This document shows, piece after piece, positions 1 through 13,239 of a stretch of 64,000 bases of DNA. The notes beneath the pieces are model-generated. The model searched no databases and was not told the DNA's origin. It saw only the letters and a list, made by a program, of their open reading frames with translations. Origin of the DNA: Sphagnum compactum (lineage: Eukaryota > Bryophyta > Sphagnopsida > Sphagnales); contig OZ234495.1 in NCBI GenBank assembly GCA_965153455.1, positions 23,990,875-24,054,874 of the forward strand, read 5' to 3'. Made by a program: the position numbers and the translations under genes. The first letter of the stretch is position 1, and each line of letters opens with the position of its first letter.

Positions 1-2840
1 AAAAAAATTCAAGACTTTGTCTCATGAAAAAAAATAAAGTTCAAGGACTCATAATGAATGTTTAAACAACTTTTTTTTGGCCCAAGATTTTTACCAAAAA
101 CACCTTATGTGTTAATGAGTATAAAATGCATGAATGTGACAAGAACTAAATGCCCTATTGCAATTTAATTTTTTTTTATAAAGTCAAATTTATGGGAATT
201 TTGGGCCATTGATAAAACATGGCCCACATTGGGTAAATTTTATTATTTTCACTTTCATAAGTGAAAATAATAAATACTTTAGAAGCCTATATAAGATTTG
301 GAACAAAATTATTTCATTTGACATGAGAAAAAAGGGTGAAATGTAAGACAGGTCATGAGAAAAATGAAGAAAAAGGTGAAATTGAGAGTCCTTGGAGTGG
401 ATACCCAGGACTTAAAAGGGGTACCCCAATCATGCTTAGACCCTACCATCTAATGGACAATGGCAACTGAAGCAATTGATGGTTCTGGTAAAGCAAGTTC
501 TAATGGTATTGAATTAAATATATAACGTTTAATATCAAGTATTACCTGCAACAATTGCCCCAAGTTCAAGGTATATTTGGTTTCCAAGACTTGCTTGTCA
601 ATGTCCTTCATAAAATTTTCCAAACATTATTAGAATTCCTAATTTTTTATTATAAATTTTGGTAAAAAAAAACCCATTTTGGATAGGTGTAAAAAAAACC
701 TCTTAGTCATTTTGGATAGTCGTTTTTAACCTGTCCATTGTGACTTGGCCATGTATTTTTTGACCAAGCCTAGGTTAGCATTTTTGACTAGTCATTTCAA
801 ATAACACTTTTAACTAATCATTTTGATTGGTCAATATAACAATCAATGATTTTTTGACTAGTCAAACACCATTTTGATTAAGCAAATGCCATGTGGCATT
901 TAAACAATGGCCACCCAAGTTAAGCCACATGGTATTTAAACATTGGCCACCTAGGCTATGCCATGTGGATAAAACCCAAGGAATCTAGGTGCAGCTTAAA
1001 ATTATATACCTATTCTTAAAGTCCCTATGTCTATGAATCTACAACCTAAACTCTTAGGCCTAGGTCTAACATACACCTAAATGACCTAGGTAAGAAAATT
1101 CTATTTCATTTTGAATTTGACCTTTAAGGTTAAACCTTTTCAATTGGCTTATCCCAAGTGGCTTTCTTTTTTAAAATATTTCTTATGTCTTGGATGCTCA
1201 TGGTGCATCTATTTATATTACTCATCATTTGGAAAGGATGACAAATAATATGGGACAAACTTTTAAAAGGGAGAAACATTTTCATGTCCACACAACATTA
1301 GAGCCTTTTAGTTCACACAACATTATTCCTAAATAACAATCATGCTTGGACTGAAAAATCAAAACCTTCATATATACAAACAAAGTCCCTTTTGGTAATC
1401 ACAATGTGAAAAATGAAACTATCACATTAAATTTCTAATGCAAAAATAAGGTTTTGGTTTCCAAGCACAAAGATGATAGCAAGGTTCAAAAGTAGCAACA
1501 AACATTTGGCATTTCAATTCCAAGCTTCTAGAAAGAGATTTAATAAAACTTCATTAGAAACAACCCAAAACCTTAAACCCTCAAGCACACCATGAACTAT
1601 GAACCATGGACTTCCAATGAACTTCAAAAGGCGCCTTAAGATTTGAATCACACAATGTTGGTAGAATTCAAAAAGAAAATAGAAGGGTGGGATGCATTTT
1701 GAAGCATAAGCTAAGATGTGGTTTTTTGAACTTGTTGATTACATGGAAAAACATAGTGGACAATTAAGGCTCTAGATGCAACCTCAAACTCGATTATGCA
1801 ACAATTAGTTTAAAAAAATTATCACTTCAAGAACCATGACTCAAGACCCTCAAACATACAAATAGATTTCTTTTTGGCAAACAAAATGTGATTTAAATTA
1901 ACTTAAGAAAGTTCTAACATTAGAAACGTTAGAAATGGGGTTTTGGTTTCCAAGCACATAGATGGCGAGCACGGGTCAAGACCAACAACAAAGTTTTGGC
2001 ATTTCAAGTCCAAGCTTCATAAGAACAAGAGACCCTAAATCCCCAAACAAATTATGAACTATGAACTTTCAATGAATTGTGCAAAAATTGGGTCAATAGT
2101 TGAAAGTGGAAAAGATGATGCATTCAAGGCAAATCATGCAACCCACTGACCTCTTCAATCTCCAACTCTCATTCATCCTTTCAAGAATTCAATCAGTTCA
2201 ACAATAACATTCAAGGGAAATCACATAATCACAAAACTTCAAATTACTGATGGCCATTGCAGAGCTTAAGCCCTCAAAAGAATTAGAAAGCAAAAAGCCA
2301 TCATTGACAACCAAAGTAAATTAGGTGGTAATTTTTCGTTAGGGTAGAAATGTAGAGGCATATTTTATACAGAGAAATGGACAACAAGCGTGTGTGAGTC
2401 GATAATTTAGGGTTTTAGATTAGGGCAAAACACTGACTACCTGAATGAATGAAGGCGTTTGGATGAAAAAATGGATGAGAATAAAAAATGGATGATATTT
2501 GACTTGGGTGAAATTTGGTGGTCCCCCATATGAATCTAGGTAGGTATTGTCTTTTGTTAAAGTGATACCCTACCAACATGGTATTTCTGAGTATCATAAC
2601 TCCTAATACCAGGCTGGGCAGGTTCTTTCTCAGGTATTTCTCATAACCGGAATCAACAGGCAGGTTATTTGATGCCTGAACCCGACCTGATAACCGAGTA
2701 AAGTCTCAACAATTGGCCAACACTGGTATATACCCGCCTAATACCCACTCAAATCCTGTCTTGGACCCCTTATGAGGACCAGACTGGGTATGAAAGTTTT
2801 TCAAAAGTCCGCAATACGAGTACCAGTTGGGTATGAAAAG
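1..2840. other. AT-rich intergenic DNA, no gene seen
   Basis: No reading frame with recognisable protein features is present; the longest frames are about 60 codons and look random. Text such as TGACTAGTCA and ATTTTGACTAGTC recurs loosely between about 720 and 870, and two passages near 1360-1640 and 1820-2060 share phrases (AGGGTTTTGGTTTCCAAGC-like, CATTTCAA-CCAAGCTTC), so this is probably old repeated DNA. No element ends could be defined. Confidence 0.5.
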
Positions 2841-2849
2841 AGAACCCTA

Positions 2850-3130
2850 AAAAATCACCAATGTTGAGAACCTTACAAATTCCCCATGCTGAGAACCCTA
2901 AAAAATCACCAATGTTGAGAACCTTACAAATTCCCCATGTTGAGAACCCTAAAAATCACCAATGTTGAGAACCCTAAAAGATCACCAATGTTGAGAACCT
3001 TACAAATTCTCCATGTTGAGAACCCTAAAAGATCACCAATGTTGAGAACCTTACAAATTCCCCATGCTGAGAACCCTAAAAAATCACCAATGTTGAGAAC
3101 CTTACAAATTCCCCATGTTGAGAACCCTTC
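2850..3130. repeat. 51-bp composite minisatellite
   Basis: About five and a half tandem copies of a 51-bp unit built from two similar halves, each containing ATG(T/C)TGAGAACC. The phrase ATGTTGAGAACC begins at 2861, 2912, 2962, 2988, 3012, 3039, 3090 and 3115, i.e. spacings near 51 or near 25. One half alternates CTTACAAATTCCCC and the other CTAAAAAATCACCA. Because 51 is a multiple of three, one frame stays open across the array and reads as a 17-residue repeat (2937-3143); the repetition explains that frame and I do not call it a gene. Just downstream (about 3163-3185) is a T-run. Confidence 0.85.
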
Positions 3131-3189
3131 AACCCTTCAGTAGGAATGAAGCTCTTCCCTTCTTTTTTTCTTTTTTTTTTTTTGGGGTT

Positions 3190-5540
3190 GAAATTAACAA
3201 ATGGACACAGAAATGGTTCTTCCTATTTTCAAGGAGGGAAATTCAGGCACATTAACTGCATTCCAGATACACTTAAGAAAACTTCTCTGAGTACCATATA
3301 GTTTACATAAAAGAAAAAACAGACCAAAACACTTGTCCAATTTGTGTTAGCTGACTAAGTAACTGCAATTAATCAAAATTAATGAACCAAGGCTAATTTA
3401 TGAGTCCATATCTTTGTCACTACTCATGATTAGCAGCCGCTAAACGCTAAGAAAGTTGAGTCACCCATTTTACTAACCTAGCTTACAAAGACGATCCCTC
3501 TCACAGTGGTATCCGCAAAGTAAGGGAATTTTATCAAATCTGGGTATAAACTGCTGAAACTCAGCATTTAATGCACAAGGTTTGAGAGTAATTATAGTAG
3601 TTGTACAGGTAGGAGCAGTGAAAATATATGTAGCAGCAGTGCAGGCGCTCAGGAAAAAGGAAACACAGGACGAAACTCAGTTCACCACCAAAATTGGTGG
3701 AAAAACTAGTTTGGGTCCCAGTTATTTCCTTATGCAAAATTTTCATTCCCAGTTACGCGTTTGATGCCCTATTATGCCGAAACTGGCCGTTCTCGCCCCC
3801 TAATCGCCTGACTTTACGGATAACTCTATTACTAATAGATAAAACAACACAACTAACATCTGCAATGGTCATTACAAATTTGATTGCTCATATAATGGGT
3901 CTACACATTCGGTTCAGGGGCCCCAAGATATGGTTTCAAATTTCCAATTTGCCAACTTACAGAGGAGTAAGTTAGCAATCTATAATGGAAGCCCATGAAA
4001 TGCAAATTCTCCCCCACTCCCATCCTCTCTTTGCTCCCCTAGTGTTTGCAAATTCATTAATGGTCGAATGTTCTTAGGATGGGTAATTTTTGAAAACATG
4101 ATGCTGATAGATTATAGCACATGTTACTTCAATTTGGCAACATATTTTTTCGTTACTTCAATTTGGCGACACATTTTTTCGTTAATTCAATTTGGTGACA
4201 CATTTTTTTAAAAAATTTCAATTTGCTCCTAAAACTAGAGTACACATTCAAATAATATGTACTTGGGTTTTTCCATCTTTGGTATAAAAAAACTAATAAT
4301 GGGTACTACTACCCTAGTGTTACAAGATTAAACAAAAAGCTCTAAACATCCCTCCTTCATTGAAAAAATTGAGTGGCATTTCATTTTTTTTAAATGCCTC
4401 TCTGTTTGCAGAGGACAGATTCCACTTGATAATGTGCCCTCCAGATACACTGAAAACATTCTGCCAGTGCATTATTAACATACTTGCTACCCATTTCCGT
4501 TTTGATTGCTTGGGTTTAGGGTTTTTCCAATTTTTGAGAAACATGGATGTGAAGATCTACTGGTTAAATTTGCAGTTTTGATTCTAGTTGCAAAACTCTA
4601 AACTTGAAGAAGAATTTGAAACTTTGGTTTTGTGGAATCAAACTTCTTCATTAATCATGTCCATTTCCTTTTCAAACCACCTATCCCCCATTCCATTTGC
4701 ACTTTGTACCCAACATGCATTGTGTTGTAAGCCTTGATAGCACCTTGGACAACATTAGGAGCCACCGGGTGAAAACAAATTATGGTGACCCCCTTTGGGA
4801 CACTTTTCCATTTGATACTAAAGGTATATATTTTGTGTGAATTCCATAAAATGTAATCCATTTAATTTTGAGTTTAAATTTTGGTGTTTTAGTTTTAAAA
4901 TTTTGATTTTCAGAAAGAAATGTTTTCTAATATTATTTGAAGAAATATAATAAAAGTAATAATGTAAAGGAAAGGAACCATGCGTATATTTCTATGTACA
5001 CAATATAACAAAACTTGTTTTGTCATTTCAAACTACACTAGTATTTAATTTCATTAAGAGTACAAATAAAATTTTGAATTAAAAAATAAAATAGGCCCAT
5101 TTCAAAACAATTGTCACATTCCGTTTGCAAATGATTGTGAAAATGTCAATTTACCACGTACTTATGATCATGATTGTGAAAAAAACCCATTTCTAACAAT
5201 CATGAAAATTTATGGGTTTTTTTCAATCAACTCAATTTTCGTAAAAGATCAATCAACCCAATGCAACCCTAGAATTCAAGTATGGTGGAATCCAACATAA
5301 GTTTTTTTTGCAAAATGGGCCATTGGATCTCATCCCTAATTGCATCATTGATGCAAGATGCAATGAAAATGGCATCATCACAAATTACATTTTTCAACCC
5401 ATTCTATAAAAAAAATCATACATGCAAACGTTATCATGTTTCATGTATAAAATGAATTGTAAAAGGTGTTGCTCATGGTTCAATTTTGAAGGACACCCTA
5501 TCCAAATGTGGTGGTCACCAATAAATTACCCATGGTCCAT
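3190..5540. other. Intergenic DNA, no gene seen
   Basis: AT-rich sequence without a supported gene. A short local repeat of TTCAATTTGGCGACACATTTTT-like text occurs three times at about 4128-4210. Overlapping short frames on both strands around 3560-3975 and 4320-4580 show no family features. Confidence 0.4.
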
Positions 5541-5544
5541 TAAA

Positions 5545-6110
5545 CCCTAACCAAACCATAAATATAAAACTTTAATCCAAAATTTAAAACAAAACCCAAA
5601 CCAAAACCATAAAATTAAAACCTTAATCCAAAGTCTAAAATTAAAACCTTAACCTAAACCCTAAAACAAACCCTAACCCTAACCCTAAACCTAAACCTAC
5701 AACTAAAACCCTAATTCAAGTTTTGACCCAAACGCAAAAATTCAAAGTGTAATCCAAACTACAATCAAAAGTTTTAAATTTAAATTAAAACTTTAATCCA
5801 AAGTTTAAAACTAAAATTGTAACCTAAACCCTAAAACTAAAACTTTAATCCAAGCCCTAATCCAAAGTTTAAAATTAAAACCTTAACCCAAACCTTAAAA
5901 CAATTTGAACCTTAATGCAAACCCTATAACCAAAACACAAACCTTAAATCTTTAACCCAAAAGCTATAAAACCCAAACCCTAAAACCAACCTTAAACTTA
6001 AAACTTTAGTCCAAAGCCTAAAATCCAAAACCTTTATTTAATCATTTAATCCAAACCTTATAATGAACACATAATTCAAAACCCCAAACCTAAACATTTA
6101 AAATAAAAAT
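5545..6110. repeat. Degenerate interstitial telomere-like tract (CCCTAAA)
   Basis: The stretch is dominated by variants of CCCTAAA, the complement of the plant telomere repeat TTTAGGG. The cleanest part is about 5650-5700, where AACCCTAAACCCTAA-type text and consecutive CCCTAACCCTAACCCTAAA units appear. Toward both ends units become CCTTAATCC, ACCCAAACC and AAAACCTTAA, i.e. diverged copies. No strand switch or terminal structure is visible, so this is an internal, decayed tract rather than a chromosome end. It is followed directly by ordinary AT-rich DNA and then by the array at 6.7 kb. Confidence 0.8.
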
Positions 6111-6719
6111 TTTAAATTGAAACTATGTTGTGATGCCCACTTGTAGATTGTGCATGGCTAACAATGGTGGGCACCATTAGTGCTGCTAACTTTTGCCAAT
6201 GTGAAATTGGTTAACATTTTAAACAATCCTAACATCACCCACGTAGTAACGAACACATTTTGAACTCGAATGTCTAGGTCCACTAACTAACCTACACCTT
6301 CTTTCAACTCATTGGCATTGAACATGTCAAATGAGTTGGCCACAACAATTGCACATGCAAAAGCACATTGCCTTTGCCTATCTATGTCCACAAACAATCG
6401 TTCCAAGATCTAATCATCACTTGAAGGAGAGTAGCTAGGACCATCCAATATAATTAAAAACATGATTTGAAGCTAAGGCCATGATCTCCAAGTGGAATAC
6501 CCTTCACAAGTGAAATGAAAAGAATATGAATGTGAGAAGTGTTTTCACTTATATAATCCAACCCTATAAAACAAAGTTTATGGGTTTAAAAGAAAAGTCA
6601 TAGATTAAATGTTTTGCACTAAGTTAAGAATTGAAGATTTCAAATCCACTTTAATTTGTATTGTGATTTTGGATTTATGGATTAAAAACATTAATAAGGT
6701 TAAGATTTTGGATTATGAT

Positions 6720-7780
6720 TTTGAGTAAATCTTTTGTAGCCATTATATAAACTTAGGTAAGCCTCATGTAGCATTATAGGTAACCCTTCAACTAAATAGC
6801 TTGGTAGATATCCCTTAACTTAAATAAGCCCTTACATGATCCTAAAATATTTCCTCTAAGTATCTTTTAAATAACCTCCTAAATTACATTATATGGATAA
6901 CCCTAACCAAGGTAAACCATTAATTAATCCTTAAGTATCCCTTACGTAATCCTTAAACAGTCCTTTATGTAACTTTTTATGTAACCTTATAAATATTCCC
7001 TAGGTATACCTTAATTTAGGAAATCCCTAAGTAGTATCCTTAATAGCCCTTTAGGTAGCCCCCATGGAGCCCTATAAGTATCCTTTAACTATCCTTTAAT
7101 CTAAAAAGTTTGTAGGCAATCTCATTAAAAGCTTGCTAGTTAGCCCCAAAATGACCCCGAAAATGGCCACAAAGCAACCTCCAATATAGCCCCCTAAGTA
7201 ACCCCTAATTAGTACCCTAGGTGTACCCTAAATAGTCCCATAAATAAACTCAAAAGAAGTCCCTAGGTAGTCTCCTAAATAGGTTATAGGTAGCAACGAA
7301 AGAACCCCCTATGTAGCCTCTAGAAAGCCCCCTAACTAACTTTACAAGTATTCTCTAGGCCTCCCCTAACTCAAGCAATCCCTAGGTAGGAACTTAAATA
7401 GCTCTTTAAGTAACCCCAAAATTAGCCCAAAATTAACTTTCTAAATAGCCCCCTAGCTAACCCCACAAGTAATATCTAGATCTCCCCTAACATAAGCAAT
7501 ATGTAGTATGGACCTTAAATGGCCCCAAAGTAGCCCAAAATAACTTCAAAATAGTCCTTTGGGTAACCCGTATATAATTCTACAAGTAGTCCCTAGGTAT
7601 CCCCTAATTTAAGAAGACCCTAAGTGACCCTTATATGTTCTCTAAGTAGTCCCTATATAGCTCCTTAGGTAGTCCCTAAATGGCCCATGAATAGATAGGT
7701 AAGTAAACAATAGGTAGCTTTTGGGTACACAGGTATGTCACCTATGAGTAGGCTTAGGTAAGAAGTAGTGCAACTAGTAG
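6720..7780. repeat. Degenerate array with core AGTCCCTAGGT, period about 11-12 bp
   Basis: A kilobase of short, diverged units rich in CCCTAGGTAG, CCCTAAATAG and CCCTAAGTAA. In the clearest part (about 7195-7340) successive units read GTACCCTAGGT, GTACCCTAAAT, AGTCCCATAAAT, then AGTCCCTAGGT, AGTCTCCTAAAT, AGGTTATAGGT, giving a spacing of 11 or 12. All units keep the same strand orientation. There is no coding potential. The core resembles, in reverse complement, the 11-bp unit at 21.25-21.53 kb. Confidence 0.7.
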
Positions 7781-7789
7781 AGTATTCCT

Positions 7790-10700
7790 TAAAAGTCACC
7801 CTGTCTTTTGGGTAGTAGTTTGACCTCGTAACCCCTATTTTCATCTGTAGTCCTACCTAAAGTGAACGAATCTGGGTACCATTGAATAAAACTGGGTATT
7901 AGTTCACAAGATTTTATTTTCACAAGATTTTATTTGTTGAAAGATATGAGTAGCACAAAAGACATGTGTCATGTATGTCTACTTACATATTTAAATTCAT
8001 ATAATCTAAAGAATTTATTTATCTCTTAAAAAAAACTCGGAAAAAGATGACAAAACACCACAAAAACTTTGTAATCCCTATTTGAACACATGAACATATA
8101 TTTTCTGATTTTATTTTATTGCTTTGAAATTGGGCCGCATGTATTGACTTACATATTTAACTTCAAGCAATTTAAGGAAATAAATTTTAAATTTTTTATT
8201 CAACTCTAAAAAGATGACAACTTTTAATGTAATGAAGCTTGCAACAATTCTAGGAGTTGCAATATGATCACAATGTATTCACCTACACCTAAAAAAATGT
8301 AGATAAAAATAACAAATGGGGGAGCTTACTTTAAACTTTATATCATGTTAATAAGATCATAATGAAAAGAATTGCAATACAACCACAAGAAAAAGGAGTG
8401 CAAACTAACCCCAACAAAAGCAACAAGAAGCTCACAAAAAATAGGTCATTGTTGAAAATTACAACAATCAAAGATGACAACAACATCATTAATTACACTT
8501 GCAAACAACCTAAACAATCTAAATAATTTCACTCCTCATATGAGGATATGATAATAGATCATGAAATAATACTAATTTTGAATTTATAAAAATGATTTTT
8601 TTTTGTCAATGTGGAAGTTGACCCTGGGTTATAGTATTTCAAATATATAAAGCATAGATGTCATGCAAGTGTAAGAGCAAAACCAAAAATATGCCCAACA
8701 CACAATGTAATTGGAATTGTGAACGATTTACATTTTACAACAATTTTATGTGGAATGTAAATCAATCATTTACACTTACTCACACAAACACTAATTTCAA
8801 TGCCAAAAGTGAGAGTGAAAAAAAAGAAACAATGCAAAAATTTATATATTTGGTTTTCATTGTGTCATCATAACTATAAATGGTTGATATTTATTTTTTT
8901 ATAGGCCTTCACCAACATAAAGTATGAAAGGTTTTTTATTTGCATGGTAGAAGGTTTGCATACAAAATAATGACCAAAAATTCTTTCAATTGAGATTTTT
9001 TTTGGGATTTTGGTGTTCCCACCATGTTCCCATGTTCCCCAATCATCCCCAATGTTGCTCCCAATGTGTCTCTAAAGTTTACAACAATGTTCCCCAAGCT
9101 GTTCCTAGTAGCAATCACACTTTATTGCATTTTCATTTGCCAAAAAAAATTATACCCTTTAACCTAAGTAACTAGACCCAAGGGAGAGGTTACATGATCT
9201 CTTACTTTGGGAGTGTACTGCATGCATAGTGTGAATTTCTATTTTTTGGTGATAGACCAATCAAAGAGGCCCGTTAGTAAAAAGAAGAAAATAACTTTGA
9301 TGGACAACCCCCCCCCAAACTAAGAAATAACAAGTCCATCCAATTTTGGTTCCCATCAAAGTTCCCAATTCTGTTCTCAATGCTAGGGTAGGTTATAATC
9401 ACTTCAAGTATTGTGTTTTTAGCATTATTTTTGTTACATTTGTGATTCTATGAAAAAAGAGATTTGAGGTAGTGATTCTATCCCATGTGTTTTGAGCTTT
9501 GCTTCTATCCCATGAAAGCCATAAATGCCAAAAAATGTGCACATTTTGCCATTTATGGCACATTTAGAAAATGATCAATAGTTGAATTGGACCATGTAAT
9601 GTTCCATGGAATAGGCAACCGGCTGCCCATTATGCTTGGTAAACTGCCCATGACGAGAATGTTTGGGCAAGCTCCATGGGGGACAACGAGCATAATGGGT
9701 AATGATGAGCCCATTCCATTATATTAACGTCTTTGGTGAATGATTATGACAATTACGAAATGACGTTGTTGGAATGTGGTGGGAAAGTATCGGGAACATG
9801 ATTGAATGTGAGAACGAAACTTGTGAATATTATCCATAAATACATAATAGTCTCCTAGTAATCTTCTCATACGAACATAATCTTGTGTCCCAGAATGTTC
9901 TAGTTTGGAAGATTATGGGCATCATCCATTGTGACATTTAGGAAATCAAGCATCGTACAGGTTACGTATTATTATCATTATTATTATTATTATTATTAGT
10001 ATATTCAATGTGAAAGAAAAATTGACTTTATTGGTTAGTTTATTTTAATTCAAAATGTATTTCATTTTTGACAAAAGAAAAAACATGGTAGAGGTTTCAA
10101 GTAGGTCTTCAGTTTCCATATTTGATTTTTTCAAGTAAATCCTTGATTTTTCTTTCTTTTTAGATTCGAGACTAAGTCCTTGCCATTGGGATCAGGGTTT
10201 TTTTGTTTCAAATTAAAATTGAAAATTTCTTTTCAGACCAAAAGATGGGGAAATTTTTGGATTTATAGTGTATTTTCAATTAATTTTGCAAAATGAGCAA
10301 GCAAAAGTTTCCATATTTGGAGGAAAAAAATAGCCAAAAGTCACCATATTTAGACATTTAGTTTGTGGAGATTGTTAGAACAAAGAAGGATTTATGCATT
10401 TTCATGTCCCTGATATTTATGTAATTCAAATTAAATTGAGATTGCCATAAATAATGATGAACTATTGGAAAACATATGGGAACATAAGAAGAGGGAAAAA
10501 AAGTCGATCCTTAATTGTAGTGCATAGCAATGTGAAGCCCAAGTTGTATGTAGACTTAGAGACATTAAAATGAAATGACTTACTATGTTCACTTTGACTA
10601 TAAAAAAAGAGGTATTTAATTAAATTGAACATTATGCTATAAAAATGGTGGATGTGGCACCCACATGGAGCAATGTCGTTTAGAGAATTTGAGTAATTTG

Positions 10701-12630
10701 TCTAAGATATTTGACTACAGTTAATCATCCCACCATGATATATTTTGATTATATTGTTACTTTTGATGATGTTGAAATATCAAATTTGAAAATAAAATTA
10801 ATTAATTTTACTTGTATTAAAGACAAGAGTGTGAACATGGTATCGAACTTGAGTTACCTTCATTGATTAATTGGCATTACATAACTAAACAAAATATTAT
10901 AATAAAAGACATTACATTATGATTTTTGGAATATGTTTTTGAACGTATGTAATGTATTTAAATTTGAAATTTAAAATAGTGAAAATATAAGTAGAAACAT
11001 GAAATTTAAGTACATAATTTCATAAATTCATTTCAATGTGAAATGGTTTAAAACCTTTAAATACAAATCCTATACTTGAATTTATGACCCAAATCTAATT
11101 ATTAGTTTAATGTAATGTTTGGCATGTGGAATTAGAGATCTTATAAAATTTAAATAAAGCAAATAAGTGAAATAAATTGAATGTAATCTTCAAAATTATG
11201 TTTGAAATTATAACCCACATTATTAAATTTTGAACATTACACTATTTGTTTTCAAATAATTAAAATTAATGTACTACCTTTTTACATTTTGGAATAATCA
11301 CAAATAAAAATCCAGCTAAATTTCTGGCGACTTGTAGGAACCTATTGTCTACCTAAATATGGTTCAAAAATATTTTTTTTCCTCAAAATCTGGCAACTTT
11401 GGCACATTTGTTTCACAAAAATAAGTTGTATGAGTGGCAATCAACTTTTGCTTAAGCCAAGTGGGTGAAAATTCACCCCCAAAAAAAACCGTAGTTGGGT
11501 CATACAATGTTTCTTGTTTTTCAAAAGTTGTGAAATAAGTGGCTCGGCAAATCACACACAAGAGGACATAGCCAAATTTGGCAAGAGGTCGAAGGGGAAA
11601 GTAAAAAATTTAAGGATTCCTCCTATAGTTTTGGCTACTTGTTAAAGAAGCCATTTTCTAAATACGAAAACTTTAGGATTTTTTTTTTCATAATGTGAAG
11701 ACTTGAGTCCATTTTTTCCCAAAAAAAACCTTTGTAAAATTCGCACCTTCCTTTTATTTATATATGTAATTTAATTTAATTTTTCAAGTATGTGGATTGG
11801 AAATCATTCCCAAGAGGGTTGAACCAAATTTGGCTATAGGTCAGACATGAAAGTAGAAATTATTTTTTATAATCCTGCATATGTTGATTTGTGTTTTGAT
11901 ATCCATGTTGATGGGTAGGGAAAAGTAACGAGGTAATTATCTTAAGAATTATGTATGGAATTGTCCAAACCATATGAGGATTATGCAAAATTAATTGTGT
12001 AGAGATGACCATAAGAAAGATTATGCAAAATTTCCCATATACCATTTCCTTGAAATTGCTTTTCATTGGAATTTAATTGCTATGGTACTACCATAAAAAC
12101 CATATTTTTGTTGTAGTTTCATTGTAGTTCAATTGATTCCATACAATGACATTTCCATTGAAACATTTTAGTCTTAACTTTGAACCAAGGTTAAGAAAAA
12201 CAATGAATGCAACTATGAAATGGTTTGAAATTCATTTATTATTTTTTCAAATCGTATTTAAAATTTTTGAATTAAGGGAAAAAAAAATGAAAACTTCAAC
12301 GAGGACCATTTGCATTGGACATTAAAAACCAAATTTTTTTTTGTCCAAGATATATTAATAATCAATTATTGAGTTTTATTTATTTATTTACTTTGATGCA
12401 GGGCCTTATGAAATTCACAAGGTATTATTATTTGTATTAGATTTCATTAGTATAAAAGTGAGGTGTAGTTCATTAACATAAATCATTATGGGACCTTAAA
12501 AGTGAAATAAGTTCACTGCACTTTAGTGATTTCACTTTGATTAAAGTTATTTCATCATAATATCACTATGTAAACATCGTGTCTCACTACTAATTGACAT
12601 AATTCAATATTATAATTTATTATGCTAAAT
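7790..12630. other. AT-rich intergenic DNA, no gene seen
   Basis: No supported gene on either strand. Around 9000-9130 and 9340-9390 the words ATGTTCCCA, GTTCCCAAT and CCCCAATGTT recur loosely, and a similar text reappears at 42465-42545, suggesting copies of one old element. A TTA microsatellite lies at about 9968-10000. The rest is low-complexity A+T. Confidence 0.4.
9966..10000. repeat. (ATT)n microsatellite
   Basis: Run of ATTATT units, one interrupted by ATC near its start, ending in TTAGTATA. Confidence 0.9.
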
Positions 12631-12639
12631 AGATTTATT

Positions 12640-13230
12640 TGTATGTTGTTGTTTTAAATATCCTATGTTATTTTATGATATATCCTACATTATTTGAAGC
12701 TACCTTAGTTATTCTAACTTATACCCTAAATTATTATAATTTATTATAAATTATTACATTATTCTACCTTAAAGTATCCTAGTTAATTTATTATAGGATT
12801 TTTATTTTAAATTATTTTAAAATAAATTATACTTTAGGTTATTTAGGTCACTCTACTTTATGCTATTATAAGTTATTTTTCCTAAGTATAACAATTTAAA
12901 ATATCTAAAATATAACATAATGACTTAAGTTAAAATAACCTAGAATAACCAATAATAGTTTATGAAAAATAATTTAAAATAACCTACAATAAAATAACTA
13001 CCAATAGCTTATGATAATATAACATAGAATATCCAACAATAGTTTATAATAGAATAGCCATCAATAGTTGTAATATAATTTTAAATAACAAAAAATGGTC
13101 ACTAATAGAATAACCACAAATAGCCTATGGTAATATAATTTAGAATAACCAATAATAACATAAGGTGAAATAATTTAGAACAATGAAAAGTAGCCCTAGA
13201 ATAGCTGAAAATAACTTAACATAAGTAATA
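12640..13230. repeat. AT-rich degenerate array with a mid-point strand switch
   Basis: The left half (to about 12890) is made of variants of TTATTCTACCTTA, ATCCTA and TTATTATA; the right half (from about 12900) is made of variants of AATAACCTAGAATAACC, CAATAGTTTATAATAGAATAG. The two halves read like reverse complements of one another at the level of the short unit, although long exact pairing is not present. No open frame is supported. It may be an inverted duplication of an array that has since diverged. Confidence 0.55.
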
Positions 13231-13239
13231 TTATAATAT

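Noticed and set aside
2850-3130. Regular repeats that could be mistaken for a CRISPR array
   Set aside because: The units are directly contiguous without unique spacers, and the sequence is plant nuclear DNA.
2937-3143. 68-codon frame of 17-residue repeats
   Set aside because: It is a by-product of a 51-bp minisatellite.
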